DNA from: Pontibacter russatus
GTDB lineage: Bacteria > Bacteroidota > Bacteroidia > Cytophagales > Hymenobacteraceae
Assembly (NCBI RefSeq): GCF_009931655.1
Contig: NZ_CP047984.1
Span: 1,674,001 to 1,738,000, forward strand
Direction: 5' to 3'
Length of the DNA: 64,000 nt
In this document: positions 43,468 through 51,527 of the stretch, piece by piece
Layout of the letters: the number at the start of each line of letters is the position of its first letter
Position numbering within the stretch: position 1 is the first letter of the stretch
The notes under the pieces: generated by a model
The model's database searches: none
The model's input: only the letters and a program-made list of their open reading frames with translations
What the model was told of the DNA's origin: nothing
Position numbers and translations under genes: made by a program

Positions 43468-43475
43468 TACTTTTG
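43468..43475 (+). promoter_or_regulatory. TACTTTTG box before the IPExxxVDY gene
   Basis: TACTTTTG matches TAnnTTTG and lies 15 bases before the ATG at 43491. It would drive both the IPExxxVDY gene and pyk. Its location inside the longer open frame from 43416 supports the shorter protein. Confidence 0.55.
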
Positions 43476-43490
43476 GGGCCGGGAAAAATT

Positions 43491-43907
43491 ATGCAGGCGC
43501 TCCAGCTATATATAGAGTACGACTACGACTTTGACTTGTACGGGGTGGTGGCGGCGGCAAAAGAGTACAAATTAGCGTGGGCTCTGAACAGGCTGCTGGG
43601 CTTTCGCCTCAAGAAGCAGCAGGACCTGTGTTACGGGTTATCGGGGCCGGAGGGCATAATGATATCGAATTTTGAGTATATTACCGACCATTACGTGGTG
43701 CGCCTCCTCCAAAACAGGGCGCTGGGGCCAGAGGCTTTCCTGCTGCCCGAACTGAAGCGGTACGATTATGTGCTGCAGCTGACCGGGACCATGCGGCAGT
43801 CGTACCCGCAGGAGTTTGCAGACAGGCTGCGCAGCCTGCCGCTGGTGCAGGGCGTGAAACAAATTGACCCACTTACACTTAAACTAAAGGAACACCTGAT
43901 ATTCTAA
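43491..43907 (+). CDS. IPExxxVDY family protein
   Basis: The ATG at 43491 gives 138 residues starting MQALQLYIEYDYDFDLYG. This matches the usual start of Bacteroidota IPExxxVDY proteins, which have an EYDYDF segment and a later L-A-W-A-L-N stretch (YKLAWALNRLLG). The name motif appears here as LPELKRYDY, one of several accepted variants. The function is unknown. It lies two bases before the pyruvate kinase start, an arrangement I recall as typical in this phylum. Confidence 0.85.
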   Translation: MQALQLYIEYDYDFDLYGVVAAAKEYKLAWALNRLLGFRLKKQQDLCYGLSGPEGIMISNFEYITDHYVVRLLQNRALGPEAFLLPELKRYDYVLQLTGTMRQSYPQEFADRLRSLPLVQGVKQIDPLTLKLKEHLIF

Positions 43908-43909
43908 GT

Positions 43910-45340
43910 ATGGACATATCCTTCAATAAAACTAAGATTCTGGCCACCGTCGGCCCCGCAAGCGATACGCCTGACCGCCTTCTGGCGCTGATAAGGGAAG
44001 GCGTAAACGCCTTCCGCCTCAACTTTTCGCACGGCGCTTACTCCGAGCACCAGAAAGTGATTAACCATGTGCGCAACCTGAACAAAGAGCACGGCCTGAA
44101 CACCTGCCTGGTGCAGGACTTACAGGGCCCGAAAATACGTTTGGGCGACGTGAAAAACGGCGCCATCGAAATTAAGGAGGGGCAGCGCATCAAACTGGTG
44201 TGCGACGGCTCGCTCACGGTGGAAGGCAGGCTCTCCACTATCTACGAGAACCTGGCAAGAGACGTGAAGCCCGGAGACGCCATTCTGCTCGACGACGGCA
44301 AACTGGAGATCAGGGTCATCAGCACCGACCACGACATGGAGGTGGAGGCAGAGGTGATATATGGCGGCACCGTAAAGCCCCGCAAGGGCATCAACCTGCC
44401 CGACTCCAAGGTGTCGGCCCCGTCTATGACGAAGAAAGACATAGAGGACCTGCACTTCGGCCTGGATAACGATGTGGAGTGGGTAGCGCTGTCGTTTGTG
44501 CGCAGAGCGGACGATATCCACGAAATAAAGCGGATTATAGCGGAACGCGGCAAAGGAACACGCGTCATCGCCAAAATCGAGAAGCCGGAGGCGATCGAGA
44601 ACATCGATGAGATTATTGAAGTAACGGACGCTATCATGGTGGCGCGCGGCGACCTGGGTGTTGAGGTTGGCATGGAGAAAGTGCCGATGATCCAGAAAAT
44701 GCTGGTGGAGAAGTGCAACAGGGCCGGTAAGCCGGTGATTGTGGCCACCCAGATGATGGAGAGCATGATCACAAACCCGCGCCCTACCCGCGCCGAGACA
44801 AACGACGTGGCCAACGCCGTGATTGATGGTGCCGACACCGTGATGCTGAGCGCCGAGACGGCGGTGGGCGCCTACCCTATCGAGACCATCCGCAGCATGA
44901 GCCTGACCATCCGCACGGTGGAGGCTAACGCCAATAATATCTTTAACAAGAGCTACCCGCAGAACCCGCATGCACGCACTTTCTACAGCGACAGTTTGGT
45001 AGCGAACGCCTGCAGCCTGGCCCGCGACACGCACGCCCGCGCCGTGATAGGCATGACCAAGTCCGGTTACACCGCGTTTCAACTGGCCAAGTACCGCCCG
45101 AAGGCTGATATCTTTATCTTCACGGAGAACCACACGCTGCTGAACACGCTGAACCTGGTGTGGGGCGTGCGCGGCTTCTACTACGATAAGTTTGAGTCTA
45201 CTGATGCCACCATCAACGACATCAAGCAGACCCTGCTGGACGAGGGGTATCTCCGGAAGGGCGATGTGTTCATCAACACGGCCAGCATGCCGATAAATGA
45301 GCAGAAGCGCACGAACATGATCAAACTGAGCATCGCTTAA
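43910..45340 (+). CDS. pyk: Pyruvate kinase
   Basis: The 476-residue enzyme makes ATP and pyruvate from phosphoenolpyruvate. Motifs include NKTKILATVGPAS, FRLNFSHG with the ADP-contact residues, the MVARGDLGVEVG segment and KPVIVATQMMESMI with the Mg2+ and PEP residues. The C-terminal allosteric domain is complete. It follows the IPExxxVDY gene and ends in a strong terminator. Confidence 0.97.
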   Translation: MDISFNKTKILATVGPASDTPDRLLALIREGVNAFRLNFSHGAYSEHQKVINHVRNLNKEHGLNTCLVQDLQGPKIRLGDVKNGAIEIKEGQRIKLVCDGSLTVEGRLSTIYENLARDVKPGDAILLDDGKLEIRVISTDHDMEVEAEVIYGGTVKPRKGINLPDSKVSAPSMTKKDIEDLHFGLDNDVEWVALSFVRRADDIHEIKRIIAERGKGTRVIAKIEKPEAIENIDEIIEVTDAIMVARGDLGVEVGMEKVPMIQKMLVEKCNRAGKPVIVATQMMESMITNPRPTRAETNDVANAVIDGADTVMLSAETAVGAYPIETIRSMSLTIRTVEANANNIFNKSYPQNPHARTFYSDSLVANACSLARDTHARAVIGMTKSGYTAFQLAKYRPKADIFIFTENHTLLNTLNLVWGVRGFYYDKFESTDATINDIKQTLLDEGYLRKGDVFINTASMPINEQKRTNMIKLSIA

Positions 45341-45357
45341 AGGCAGAACAGCATCAG

Positions 45358-45410
45358 TTATATATAAAAAGAGCGCCTGCAATTGCTGCAGGCGCTCTTT
45401 TTATATATAA
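45358..45410. terminator. Terminator of pyk with TATATA-extended stem
   Basis: GAGCGCCTGCA and TGCAGGCGCTC enclose a 5-base loop. The stem is extended by AAAAA/TTTTT and by TTATATAT-type arms, giving 24 paired bases in total. It lies 17 bases after the pyk stop codon. The AT arm is the same TATATA sequence that is frequent elsewhere. Confidence 0.93.
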
Positions 45411-45423
45411 TCCTAATTAACTT

Positions 45424-45582
45424 AACTCAAGTTGCGCTATATAAAATGACTGGTTTCTTATGGCTGTAAACCCACCCCCTCCTGGGAGGAGGATTCTTCT
45501 CCTAGTAAGTGAGATTCCCCTCCTCGGAAGGGTTAGGTGGATCATGTTTTAACAGCGAAGGTAAATCGCAACTTAGGTTAAC
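45424..45582. repeat. Dispersed repeat family B (MITE-like), copy 1
   Basis: About 159 bases are bounded by inverted ends: CTTAACTCAAGTTGCG at the left and CGCAACTTAGGTTAAC at the right. The inside contains CCACCCCC, a purine-rich GGAGGAGGATTC block and GTGAGATTCCCCTCC, followed by GGGTTAGGTGG. The same ends and inner blocks occur at 60712-60881. It has no open frame and lies in a gene-free spacer, so it resembles a small non-autonomous element. Confidence 0.75.
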
Positions 45583-45632
45583 TCAACTATGGCACGCTCT
45601 TTCGCCACATGTCTCGTAATATAAAGTTTTTC

Positions 45633-45827
45633 TCAATTCTTCTTCAACCTTTTCCTAAACAGAAGCAGTATTCCAACATATATAAATATAATCATTGCCC
45701 CCCATACCAGCCAATCTTCCGCCATATATGGTCTGAATTGAATCCTTCCGTGAGAACCAACCCAGATGGCAACGAAGAAATAGGCAGCTATCACAATGCA
45801 TAACACTCCAGAGAAATTTCTACCCAT
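45633..45827 (-). CDS. Small two-helix membrane protein
   Basis: A 64-residue frame encodes two hydrophobic segments (SGVLCIVIAAYFFVAIWVG and WGAMIIFIYVGILLLF) joined by a polar GRIQFRPYMAED loop, and ends in basic RKRLKKN, following the positive-inside rule. This composition makes a real small membrane protein plausible. No family is recognised, and the spacer on each side is gene-free, so the evidence is indirect. Confidence 0.5.
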   Translation of the reverse strand: MGRNFSGVLCIVIAAYFFVAIWVGSHGRIQFRPYMAEDWLVWGAMIIFIYVGILLLFRKRLKKN

Positions 45828-45861
45828 ATAGTGATGCCATTTCGAATACCTTTACAAAACA

Positions 45862-45893
45862 CAAAAAGCCTTACACGGCATGTGCAAGGCTCC
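45862..45893 (-). terminator. Terminator after rpsT
   Basis: On the minus strand AGCCTTGCAC pairs with GTGTAAGGCT (one G-U) around a short loop and is followed by TTTTTG. It lies about 25 bases after the rpsT stop codon. Confidence 0.8.
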
Positions 45894-45917
45894 TGAGAAG
45901 CTTTTCCGGTAAAAACC

Positions 45918-46178
45918 TTACGCTGCGGCCAGGCCGTTCACCAACTTAGCCAGACGCGACTTGTTGTTGGCAGCTTTGTTTTTGTGGATGATGTTTTTCT
46001 TGGCCAGACGGTCAAGCATAGAAGAAACTGTCTTGTAAAGTTCCTGCGCCTCTGCCTGATCAGTTGTTTTCTCAAGTTTCTTGATAAAGGTACGGGTGGT
46101 TTTCGCCTGGTATCTGTTACGAAGACGCTTGGCGTTGTTCGCCCTGATTCTTTTTAATGCCGACTTATGGTTAGCCAT
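45918..46178 (-). CDS. rpsT: 30S ribosomal protein S20
   Basis: The 86-residue basic protein starts MANHKSALKRIRANNAKRLR, the standard start of S20, and contains the NIIHKNKAANNKSRLAKLVN end. It binds 16S rRNA early in small-subunit assembly. It is monocistronic with its own promoter and terminator. Confidence 0.97.
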   Translation of the reverse strand: MANHKSALKRIRANNAKRLRNRYQAKTTRTFIKKLEKTTDQAEAQELYKTVSSMLDRLAKKNIIHKNKAANNKSRLAKLVNGLAAA

Positions 46179-46224
46179 ATGAGTTGTATGTAATTAAAGC
46201 TTTGTTCCGATCTGAATGAGTTTG

Positions 46225-46257
46225 CAAAGGTAAACCCTCCGGCTCTAATTTCCAAAA
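46225..46257 (-). promoter_or_regulatory. Promoter of rpsT
   Basis: On the minus strand the boxes TTTG (plus CAAA at 46254-46257) and TACCTTTG (plus CAAAGGTA at 46225-46232) are 21 bases apart, a good Bacteroidota promoter. The start codon is 46 bases downstream. Confidence 0.75.
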
Positions 46258-46311
46258 CCTCCCCCGAAAATATTCCCTTGTGCAGCCCTTGCGCCATATA
46301 TAAGCCTGTAC

Positions 46312-46353
46312 AAAAAGAGCGGGCCGCTGCATACACACCGCGGCCCGCTCTTA
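46312..46353 (-). terminator. Terminator after the coiled-coil lipoprotein gene
   Basis: AGAGCGGGCCGC and GCGGCCCGCTCT form an exact 12-bp stem; the minus-strand side ends with TTTTTG. It lies 18 bases after the stop codon of the gene at 46372. Confidence 0.9.
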
Positions 46354-46371
46354 CCCGATACTACCTGGATA

Positions 46372-46794
46372 TTACTGGTTATTCTCTCTTTCAACGTCTA
46401 CATCCACATCCACGTCTTCAATGTTGCCGAGCCGTGTCTGCACTTTGTTCTCCATCTCGTTCCAGTTGGCTTTCAGTTCCTCCCACTCCTGTCGGGTGTT
46501 ATCGTCCCAGTCGGCGCTTTTAGCCTCCAGTTCAGCTTCGCGGCGATCGTACTCCGTACTGAGCTCGGCCCACTCTTCCTCGGTGGCAGTCTCCGCACGC
46601 TCCGCGTTGGAGTCCACCCAGGCCTCAAACTCATCCAGGTCGTTGTTTGCGTCTACGGCTTCGCTGCCAAGCTCTGTCTGGGCTTCGTCTATCTCCGCGT
46701 TTGTCTCGTTCACGCTCTCCTGGCTGCAGGCAGCCGTTAAAGCACCTATGGCAAAGGCAAGCCCTATCGTTCTGAATTTTGATGTAACTTTCAT
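46372..46794 (-). CDS. Acidic coiled-coil lipoprotein
   Basis: The 140-residue protein has a lipoprotein signal ending TAAC (Cys23). The mature part is highly acidic and helical, with heptad-like runs (NAEIDEAQTELGSEAVDAN, TRQEWEELKANWNEMENKV) and Trp at regular spacing (EFEAWVDS, EEEWAEL, SADWDDN, NWNEMEN), then DVDVDVDVERENN. It probably sits in the outer membrane, facing the periplasm or surface. No family is recognised. Neighbours are unrelated, and it has its own terminator. Confidence 0.75.
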   Translation of the reverse strand: MKVTSKFRTIGLAFAIGALTAACSQESVNETNAEIDEAQTELGSEAVDANNDLDEFEAWVDSNAERAETATEEEWAELSTEYDRREAELEAKSADWDDNTRQEWEELKANWNEMENKVQTRLGNIEDVDVDVDVERENNQ

Positions 46795-46894
46795 AGTCGT
46801 TTATTTGTTGTTTAGTAGCGGTATACGCTATGGAAGCTATATTGATATATATACCCTTGATTGGTGGCTAAAAAGCTGCGCTGCTGCCCTTAAA

Positions 46895-46924
46895 CCCACA
46901 TCTGCACCTCCCACATCTGCACCT
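46895..46924 (+). repeat. Exact 15-bp tandem duplication before yheT
   Basis: CCCACATCTGCACCT occurs twice in direct succession and ends one base before the yheT start codon. The unit could alter the ribosome-binding region or spacing of the leader. It is different from the period-7 and period-8 arms. Confidence 0.7.
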
Positions 46925-46925
46925 T

Positions 46926-47879
46926 ATGCCCCTTCTTCCGTCCAGCCATAAAGCGCCCTTTTACCTGTTCAACGGCCACCTGCAGACCATCGTGCCCAGC
47001 CTGTTCAGGCAGGTGGCGGGTGTGCAGTACCAGCGGGAGCGCGTGGTGACGCCCGACGAGGACTTCATTGACATAGACTGGTCGGCGGTGGGGTCTGATG
47101 CGCTCCTCATCCTGTCGCACGGGCTGGAGGGCGACACGGCCAGGCCATACATCATGGGCATGGTAAAAGCCTTCAACGGGCAGGGGGTGGATGCGCTGGC
47201 CTGGAACTACCGCAGCTGCAGTGGCGAGCCCAACAAACTGCTCCGCTCATACCACCTCGGCGCCTCCGACGACCTTGACTTTGTGGTGCACCACGCGCTG
47301 CGGCAAAACAGGTATAGCCATATATACCTGACCGGCTTCAGTGCGGGCGGCAACATCACGCTTAAATACCTGGGCGAAAATCCGGAGCAGGTGCCGCCGC
47401 AGGTAAGGCGCGCCGCCGTGTTCTCCACCCCCGTGGACCTGAAAGGCTCGGCGCAGAAAATCTCAAAGGTCTATACCCGGCGTTTTATGAAATCGCTGAA
47501 GCTGAAGCTGGAGCAGAAGAAGAAACTATATGCCGACGAGGTGAACCTGAGCGATTATAACGTGCTGTGGTCGTTTCCTGAGTTTGACAACCGGTATACG
47601 GCACCGCTTCATAGTTTCAGAGACGCCGAGGATTACTACGCCCGCGTCAGCTCCAGGCAATTTATCCGGAACATTAAAATTCCGACGCTGCTCGTGAACG
47701 CAAAGAACGATCCCTTTCTGTCGGCGGGGTGCTACCCGGTGCAGGAAGCGAACGACAACCCCAAATTTTATCTGGAGATGCCCGAACAGGGCGGCCACGT
47801 CGGTTTTGCCGAAGACTTCAGGGGAGACAGCTATTACTCCGAGAAGCGGGCTGTGATGTTTTTACTGGAGGGAAAGTAG
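46926..47879 (+). CDS. YheT-type alpha/beta hydrolase
   Basis: The 317-residue protein has the YheT family layout: PFYLFNGHLQTIVPSLFR near the start, LLILSHGLEGD, NYRSCSGEPN, the nucleophile elbow GFSAGGNITLKYLGE with Ser, and the GGHVGFAE segment with the catalytic His near the end. The acid residue is probably the Asp in NAKNDPFLS. These are hydrolases or carboxylesterases of unknown physiological substrate. The ATG at 46926 follows the tandem 15-mer duplication. Confidence 0.92.
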   Translation: MPLLPSSHKAPFYLFNGHLQTIVPSLFRQVAGVQYQRERVVTPDEDFIDIDWSAVGSDALLILSHGLEGDTARPYIMGMVKAFNGQGVDALAWNYRSCSGEPNKLLRSYHLGASDDLDFVVHHALRQNRYSHIYLTGFSAGGNITLKYLGENPEQVPPQVRRAAVFSTPVDLKGSAQKISKVYTRRFMKSLKLKLEQKKKLYADEVNLSDYNVLWSFPEFDNRYTAPLHSFRDAEDYYARVSSRQFIRNIKIPTLLVNAKNDPFLSAGCYPVQEANDNPKFYLEMPEQGGHVGFAEDFRGDSYYSEKRAVMFLLEGK

Positions 47880-47919
47880 GCGTTTATAAAATGCGCCCGT
47901 CCTCTGCTATATATAAATC

Positions 47920-48549
47920 TTACTTCATCGGCACGTATACCACCTTTTTTGTCTCGAAAAACTCTTCGCTGAAATAATCCTTCAGTTCATATACCTGGGC
48001 AATAAGGCCCGACTCTGCTATCTCCTCCGCTAATTCGCCGCCTTTGAGGTAGTAGATGCCTTTGGTGGGCAGGTTTGATTTCTTGAAGCTGTTCATGACC
48101 CAGGGGTAGAAGTTGGCGAGGCGGGTGACGGCGCGGCTCACTACAAAGTCGAACTTCTCGCGCACCTGCTCGGCCCGCACCTGCGCGGCTGTCACGTTCT
48201 GCAGGTGCAGCTCGCGGGCTATCTCCTCCACCACGTGTATCTTTTTGCCGATGGAGTCCACGAGGTGGAACTTCACCTCCGGGAACATGACCGCCAGCGG
48301 CAGGCCCGGCAAACCGCCGCCTGTGCCTACGTCCAGCACCGCAGTGTGCGCCGGAAACTGAACAACTTTGGCGAGGCCCAGCGAGTGCAGGATGTGGTGC
48401 AGGCCCAGTTCGTCCATGTCCTTTCGCGAAATCACGTTTATCTTCTGGTTCCACTCCCCGTACAGCTCGCGCATGTGTTCATACTTCTGCAGTTGGTCTT
48501 CTGTCAGCTCCGGGAAATATCCCGACAACAAGGTGCGGATGGCGGTCAT
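47920..48549 (-). CDS. rsmG: 16S rRNA (guanine-N7) methyltransferase
   Basis: The 209-residue SAM-dependent enzyme methylates G527 of 16S rRNA. Visible motifs are VLDVGTGGGLPGLPLAVMFP (SAM binding) and FHLVDSIGKKIHVVEEIA, as well as FDFVVSRAVTRL and the NVISRKDMDELGLHHIL N-terminal segment of RsmG/GidB. Its ATG lies at the edge of the AATTACG-type repeat. Confidence 0.95.
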   Translation of the reverse strand: MTAIRTLLSGYFPELTEDQLQKYEHMRELYGEWNQKINVISRKDMDELGLHHILHSLGLAKVVQFPAHTAVLDVGTGGGLPGLPLAVMFPEVKFHLVDSIGKKIHVVEEIARELHLQNVTAAQVRAEQVREKFDFVVSRAVTRLANFYPWVMNSFKKSNLPTKGIYYLKGGELAEEIAESGLIAQVYELKDYFSEEFFETKKVVYVPMK

Positions 48550-48585
48550 TTTAATTACGAATTTATAATTACGAATTACGAATGA
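48549..48585 (-). repeat. Period-7 repeat, AATTACG word, single arm
   Basis: AATTACG units recur at 7-base spacing (with one 14-base step), directly upstream of the rsmG start. No complementary arm is seen in the short spacer. The word differs from those at other loci, but the period is the same. Confidence 0.6.
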
Positions 48586-48588
48586 GAT

Positions 48589-48903
48589 TTAAGCAATTAT
48601 GCCATATATAACTGCGGCTAACAAGCTTACGACAGCTACCACGGCCAGGGCCATCAGCAGGTCGAGAAGCAGCACGAGCCCTGCGTTGCGGTACTGGCCC
48701 CCGTACTTCAGGTTCAGCTCCCGCTCCACTTTCTCCCTTTTCCGAAGCCGCAGGTGTAAGTAAAGCTTTCCGGCACGCGCGAGCACAGCATCGGTAAAAT
48801 GGAAGTTCATACAGACTTTATATGCTATATATAACTGGTGGGCACAACAGATCATATGGCGTAGCCGAAGCTGTAATGCTATATCTTGTTGGGTGCTGAT
48901 CAT
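48589..48903 (-). CDS. Small membrane protein, coupled to an upstream lipoprotein gene
   Basis: The ATG at 48903 gives 104 residues and overlaps the upstream stop codon as ATGA, which favours it over the longer frame from 48924. The C-terminus has a hydrophobic pair of segments (LVLLLDLLMALAVVAVVSLL and AAVIYGIIA). A basic region (LRLRKREKVERELNLKYGG) precedes them. I recognise no family. Translational coupling suggests a partnership with the lipoprotein at 48900. Confidence 0.55.
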   Translation of the reverse strand: MISTQQDIALQLRLRHMICCAHQLYIAYKVCMNFHFTDAVLARAGKLYLHLRLRKREKVERELNLKYGGQYRNAGLVLLLDLLMALAVVAVVSLLAAVIYGIIA

Positions 48904-49565
48904 TCTATCTTCTTTATCGTCCAATCGTTATTCTCTCTGGCGATATAAGCGTATCGTGCTACTCCATTTTTGTTTCCATCTGAGGCAACCGCATAGTAGA
49001 AGACTCCTTTATTCTTAGAGTCATTGAAGACTATGTCAGAGAGCTGTAAATAGTAGGCCCTTACTTGTTCCTTCTCTTTTGTGGTATATGGCTCAGGTAC
49101 CTTCTCGATTAACTTTATATCATATAAGCCCGCTTCCAAGTCCGCACTTCTATCAAAGCTGAGGGGCCTTTGGTCTTTATGTTCAGAAGGCAAGGATTTT
49201 CCCAGCCATGTCGAGTCATAGTAATCATAGCTTTCTGTTATTCCTGCTGGCCTGAAGCTATCAGGCTCTATCGGAAGAAGCTTGTTAAGCAAGTAAATCT
49301 CTTTTCCTTTACTGGCTTCCTCCTTCAACAATTGAACCTCTTCTTCTAACTTGCTCATTTTCACCCTCAGCGCATATACTTCATCCGCTTCGTTCTTCTT
49401 TTGAAAAGGAGGAGGTGGTGGAGGTTCATCAATGGAATTGAAAAAAGACTCTTTGTATACCAGTTCAGGTAGAACGTCTTTGTATACATATTTTACGCCT
49501 TCTTCCTCGACAGAAGAGCAAGAAGTGAGAAAAGCAAAGCATATCATCCAAATTAACTTCTTCAT
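48900..49565 (-). CDS. AT-rich predicted lipoprotein
   Basis: This 221-residue protein has a lipoprotein signal ending FLTSC (about Cys16), followed by SSVEEEG, an acidic run resembling the Bacteroidota surface-lipoprotein export signal. A PPPPPPF run precedes a coiled coil (about 60-95, ADEVYALRVKMSKLEEEVQ), then a globular alpha/beta part with no known family. The gene is distinctly AT-rich and contains no TATATA. Transfer is likely. It overlaps the following small membrane-protein gene by four bases. Confidence 0.6.
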   Translation of the reverse strand: MKKLIWMICFAFLTSCSSVEEEGVKYVYKDVLPELVYKESFFNSIDEPPPPPPFQKKNEADEVYALRVKMSKLEEEVQLLKEEASKGKEIYLLNKLLPIEPDSFRPAGITESYDYYDSTWLGKSLPSEHKDQRPLSFDRSADLEAGLYDIKLIEKVPEPYTTKEKEQVRAYYLQLSDIVFNDSKNKGVFYYAVASDGNKNGVARYAYIARENNDWTIKKIE

Positions 49566-49670
49566 TTCTCATAATTGTAATCAGACCCAACTGGTAGTCA
49601 TAAGGGCATATATAACATCTTACGCCATCGCAGCAAAAATATGAAATAAGAACCGGAATAGCTTGCATGC

Positions 49671-49705
49671 AAAAAGCCCCTGCTACACAGGGCAGCAGGG
49701 GCTTC
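49671..49705 (-). terminator. Terminator of the sigma-factor transcription unit
   Basis: GCCCCTGCT and AGCAGGGGC form a 9-bp exact stem; in the minus direction the hairpin is followed by TTTTTGC. It lies past the sigma-factor gene and isolates the lipoprotein gene downstream. Confidence 0.85.
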
Positions 49706-49729
49706 AAACGTAATCAATCAACCTTAATC

Positions 49730-49828
49730 TAATAATTGTTTATTGTTAGTTGCTGATTGTTGGGTTGCAAGCTTGTGAATGGATTATTCTCCACAACACT
49801 AATTTAACAATTAGCAACCAACAATCAT
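49730..49828. repeat. Period-7 inverted-arm element
   Basis: The left arm (49730-49770) has units ATTGTTT, ATTGTTA, GTTGCTG, ATTGTTG. The complement of the right arm (49799-49828) reads ATGATTG, TTGGTTG, CTAATTG, TTAAATT. The core is about 28 bases. It lies between the sigma gene and its terminator, and the right arm overlaps the sigma stop codon. Confidence 0.72.
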
Positions 49829-50433
49829 ATCAGGTGCTTTTTGTTTTTCACCATGTCGAAGAGCAGTTCGCGGGCGCGGTGCAGTTGTGCTTTCACGGTG
49901 CCAAGCGGCGCGTTCAGTTCTGTCGCAATCTCCTCGTAGCTCAGCTCGTTGAAGTAGCGCAGCGTCACGAGGCGTTGGTATTTGTCGGGCAGCTTGGCCA
50001 CCACGTACTGCATAATCTCTATTTTCTGGTTCTTGATCGCCTCTTCCTGCGGGTTCAGGTTCTTGTCTTTGAAGTCGATCGTGATCTCGTCGCCATTGTC
50101 AATCTTGATGGCAGAGTCGATCGACATGGTTTTGATCCTGTTCTTGCGGATGAAGTCGATGCAGTTGTTGGTGGCAATGCGGAACAGCCAGGTACTGAAG
50201 GCGTACTCCGGGTTAAACTTGTGCAGGTTGCGGAAAGCCTTCGCGAAGGCCTCTATCGTCAGGTCCTCTGCGTCGTCGGCGTTGCGCACCATCTTCAGCA
50301 CCACGTGGTACACGGGCTTCTTATAAATGCTCATCAGCTCGGCATACGCTTTCTCGTCGTTGTCCTCTACTGCGGCCTGAATAAGTTTGAAGTCGTGCTT
50401 TGCTTTCGCAGAGAATTGTTTGTTTACTTCCAT
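49825..50433 (-). CDS. ECF-type RNA polymerase sigma factor
   Basis: The 202-residue protein has sigma-70 region 2 (KPVYHVVLKMVRNADDAEDL, then TIEAFAKAFRNLHKF, FSTWLFRIATNNCIDFIRK) and region 4 (ALPDKYQRLVTLRYFNELSY in part, then EEIATELNAPLGTVKAQLHR). It would direct transcription of an unknown regulon. No anti-sigma gene is adjacent; instead a glycosyltransferase gene overlaps its start by 10 bases upstream. Confidence 0.93.
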   Translation of the reverse strand: MEVNKQFSAKAKHDFKLIQAAVEDNDEKAYAELMSIYKKPVYHVVLKMVRNADDAEDLTIEAFAKAFRNLHKFNPEYAFSTWLFRIATNNCIDFIRKNRIKTMSIDSAIKIDNGDEITIDFKDKNLNPQEEAIKNQKIEIMQYVVAKLPDKYQRLVTLRYFNELSYEEIATELNAPLGTVKAQLHRARELLFDMVKNKKHLI

Positions 50434-51527
50434 CTGATTTTTTTATACAGTAGTACAGATATCCCAAGAAACATGTAGTTTAAAAAGTAAACCACATCAA
50501 GCAGCGGTAACATCAACAAGGATATCGTGTCTCCGAGTCTGCGGGCGGCCAGCACATATACCGGGAAAACCGACAGGTACCGAACGGCGACAAGCGCACC
50601 CAAGATAGCCAAATGGCTACTAAGGACAAGAACAACAATGGAAATGATGTAAAAGAGTATATTGGATACTACAAAAATTCCGATTCTTCTTCTATCTGAC
50701 GCGCTGTACTGGCCTCCGACGGACATATGCCTGCGTTTCTGCACCATCCACTCCCGGAACGTCTTCTTAGGAACGCTGACCGTCTGCCCTTCCTTGTCGA
50801 TAACAATGCTTATGTCACTATTGTTTGCGGCGTCCCGAACAAAGAGATCATCGTCGCCGCCTGTTGTTTTGATATGAGATGCAAACCCTTTGTTTTTAAA
50901 GAAACACGCTTTGGTATAAGATAAGTTTCGGCCAACGCCCATATAGGCTTTACCCCTGTTTGCATGAGACAGATACTGAATTCCGGTAAGCAAGGTTTCA
51001 TATCGCACCAGGTGATTTAGAAAACCTTCTGATTGTGCATATGGCGAGTAGCCCAGTACCACGTCTGCGCCTTTTTTATAGCCGCTCTGCATTTTCTTTA
51101 TCCAGTTCAGGCTGCACGGCCGGCAGTCGGCGTCGGTCAGCAGCACGTGCTCATAGTTAGCCGCCCGGATACCGAGTGCCAGCGCATATTTTTTCGGGTT
51201 GAGGTAATCCGGCGTCTTCTTCACCGTCACCACCCGGAAGTTCCGGAACTGCCGCTCTAACTCATAGGTATAAAACTCGGTGTCGTCTTCAGAACGGTCG
51301 TTCACCAGAATTATTTCAAACTCCGGGTATTCCTGGTCCAGCAGCAGGGGCAGCAGCGCCATCAGGTTCTCCTGCTCGTTGTGCGCCGCCACCACCACCG
51401 ACACCGGCCACACCGCCTCGGCCACAGGGTCTTTGTACCGGGCGAGGGGCAGGAAATAGTAGAGGCTGTAGTAAAGTTGCACCAGCACACACAACGCCAG
51501 CAGCGCCAGCAGGATCGTTGAAATCAA
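50424..51527 (-). CDS. Membrane glycosyltransferase family 2
   Basis: The 367-residue protein has an N-terminal helix (ILLALLALCVLVQLYYSLYY), a GT-A domain (WPVSVVVAAHNEQENL, EIILVNDRSEDDTE, LLTDADCRPCSLNWI with the DxD) and two or three C-terminal helices. The QKRRHMSVGGQYS motif is of the Q/RxxRW type of processive synthases, in a modified form. A surface polysaccharide role is inferred. It overlaps the sigma-factor gene by 10 bases, so the two are co-expressed. Confidence 0.88.
   Translation of the reverse strand: MISTILLALLALCVLVQLYYSLYYFLPLARYKDPVAEAVWPVSVVVAAHNEQENLMALLPLLLDQEYPEFEIILVNDRSEDDTEFYTYELERQFRNFRVVTVKKTPDYLNPKKYALALGIRAANYEHVLLTDADCRPCSLNWIKKMQSGYKKGADVVLGYSPYAQSEGFLNHLVRYETLLTGIQYLSHANRGKAYMGVGRNLSYTKACFFKNKGFASHIKTTGGDDDLFVRDAANNSDISIVIDKEGQTVSVPKKTFREWMVQKRRHMSVGGQYSASDRRRIGIFVVSNILFYIISIVVLVLSSHLAILGALVAVRYLSVFPVYVLAARRLGDTISLLMLPLLDVVYFLNYMFLGISVLLYKKIRWK

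Noticed and set aside
45609..45803. Plus-strand frame opposite the small two-helix protein
   Set aside because: The minus-strand frame has membrane-protein character; this one is its shadow.
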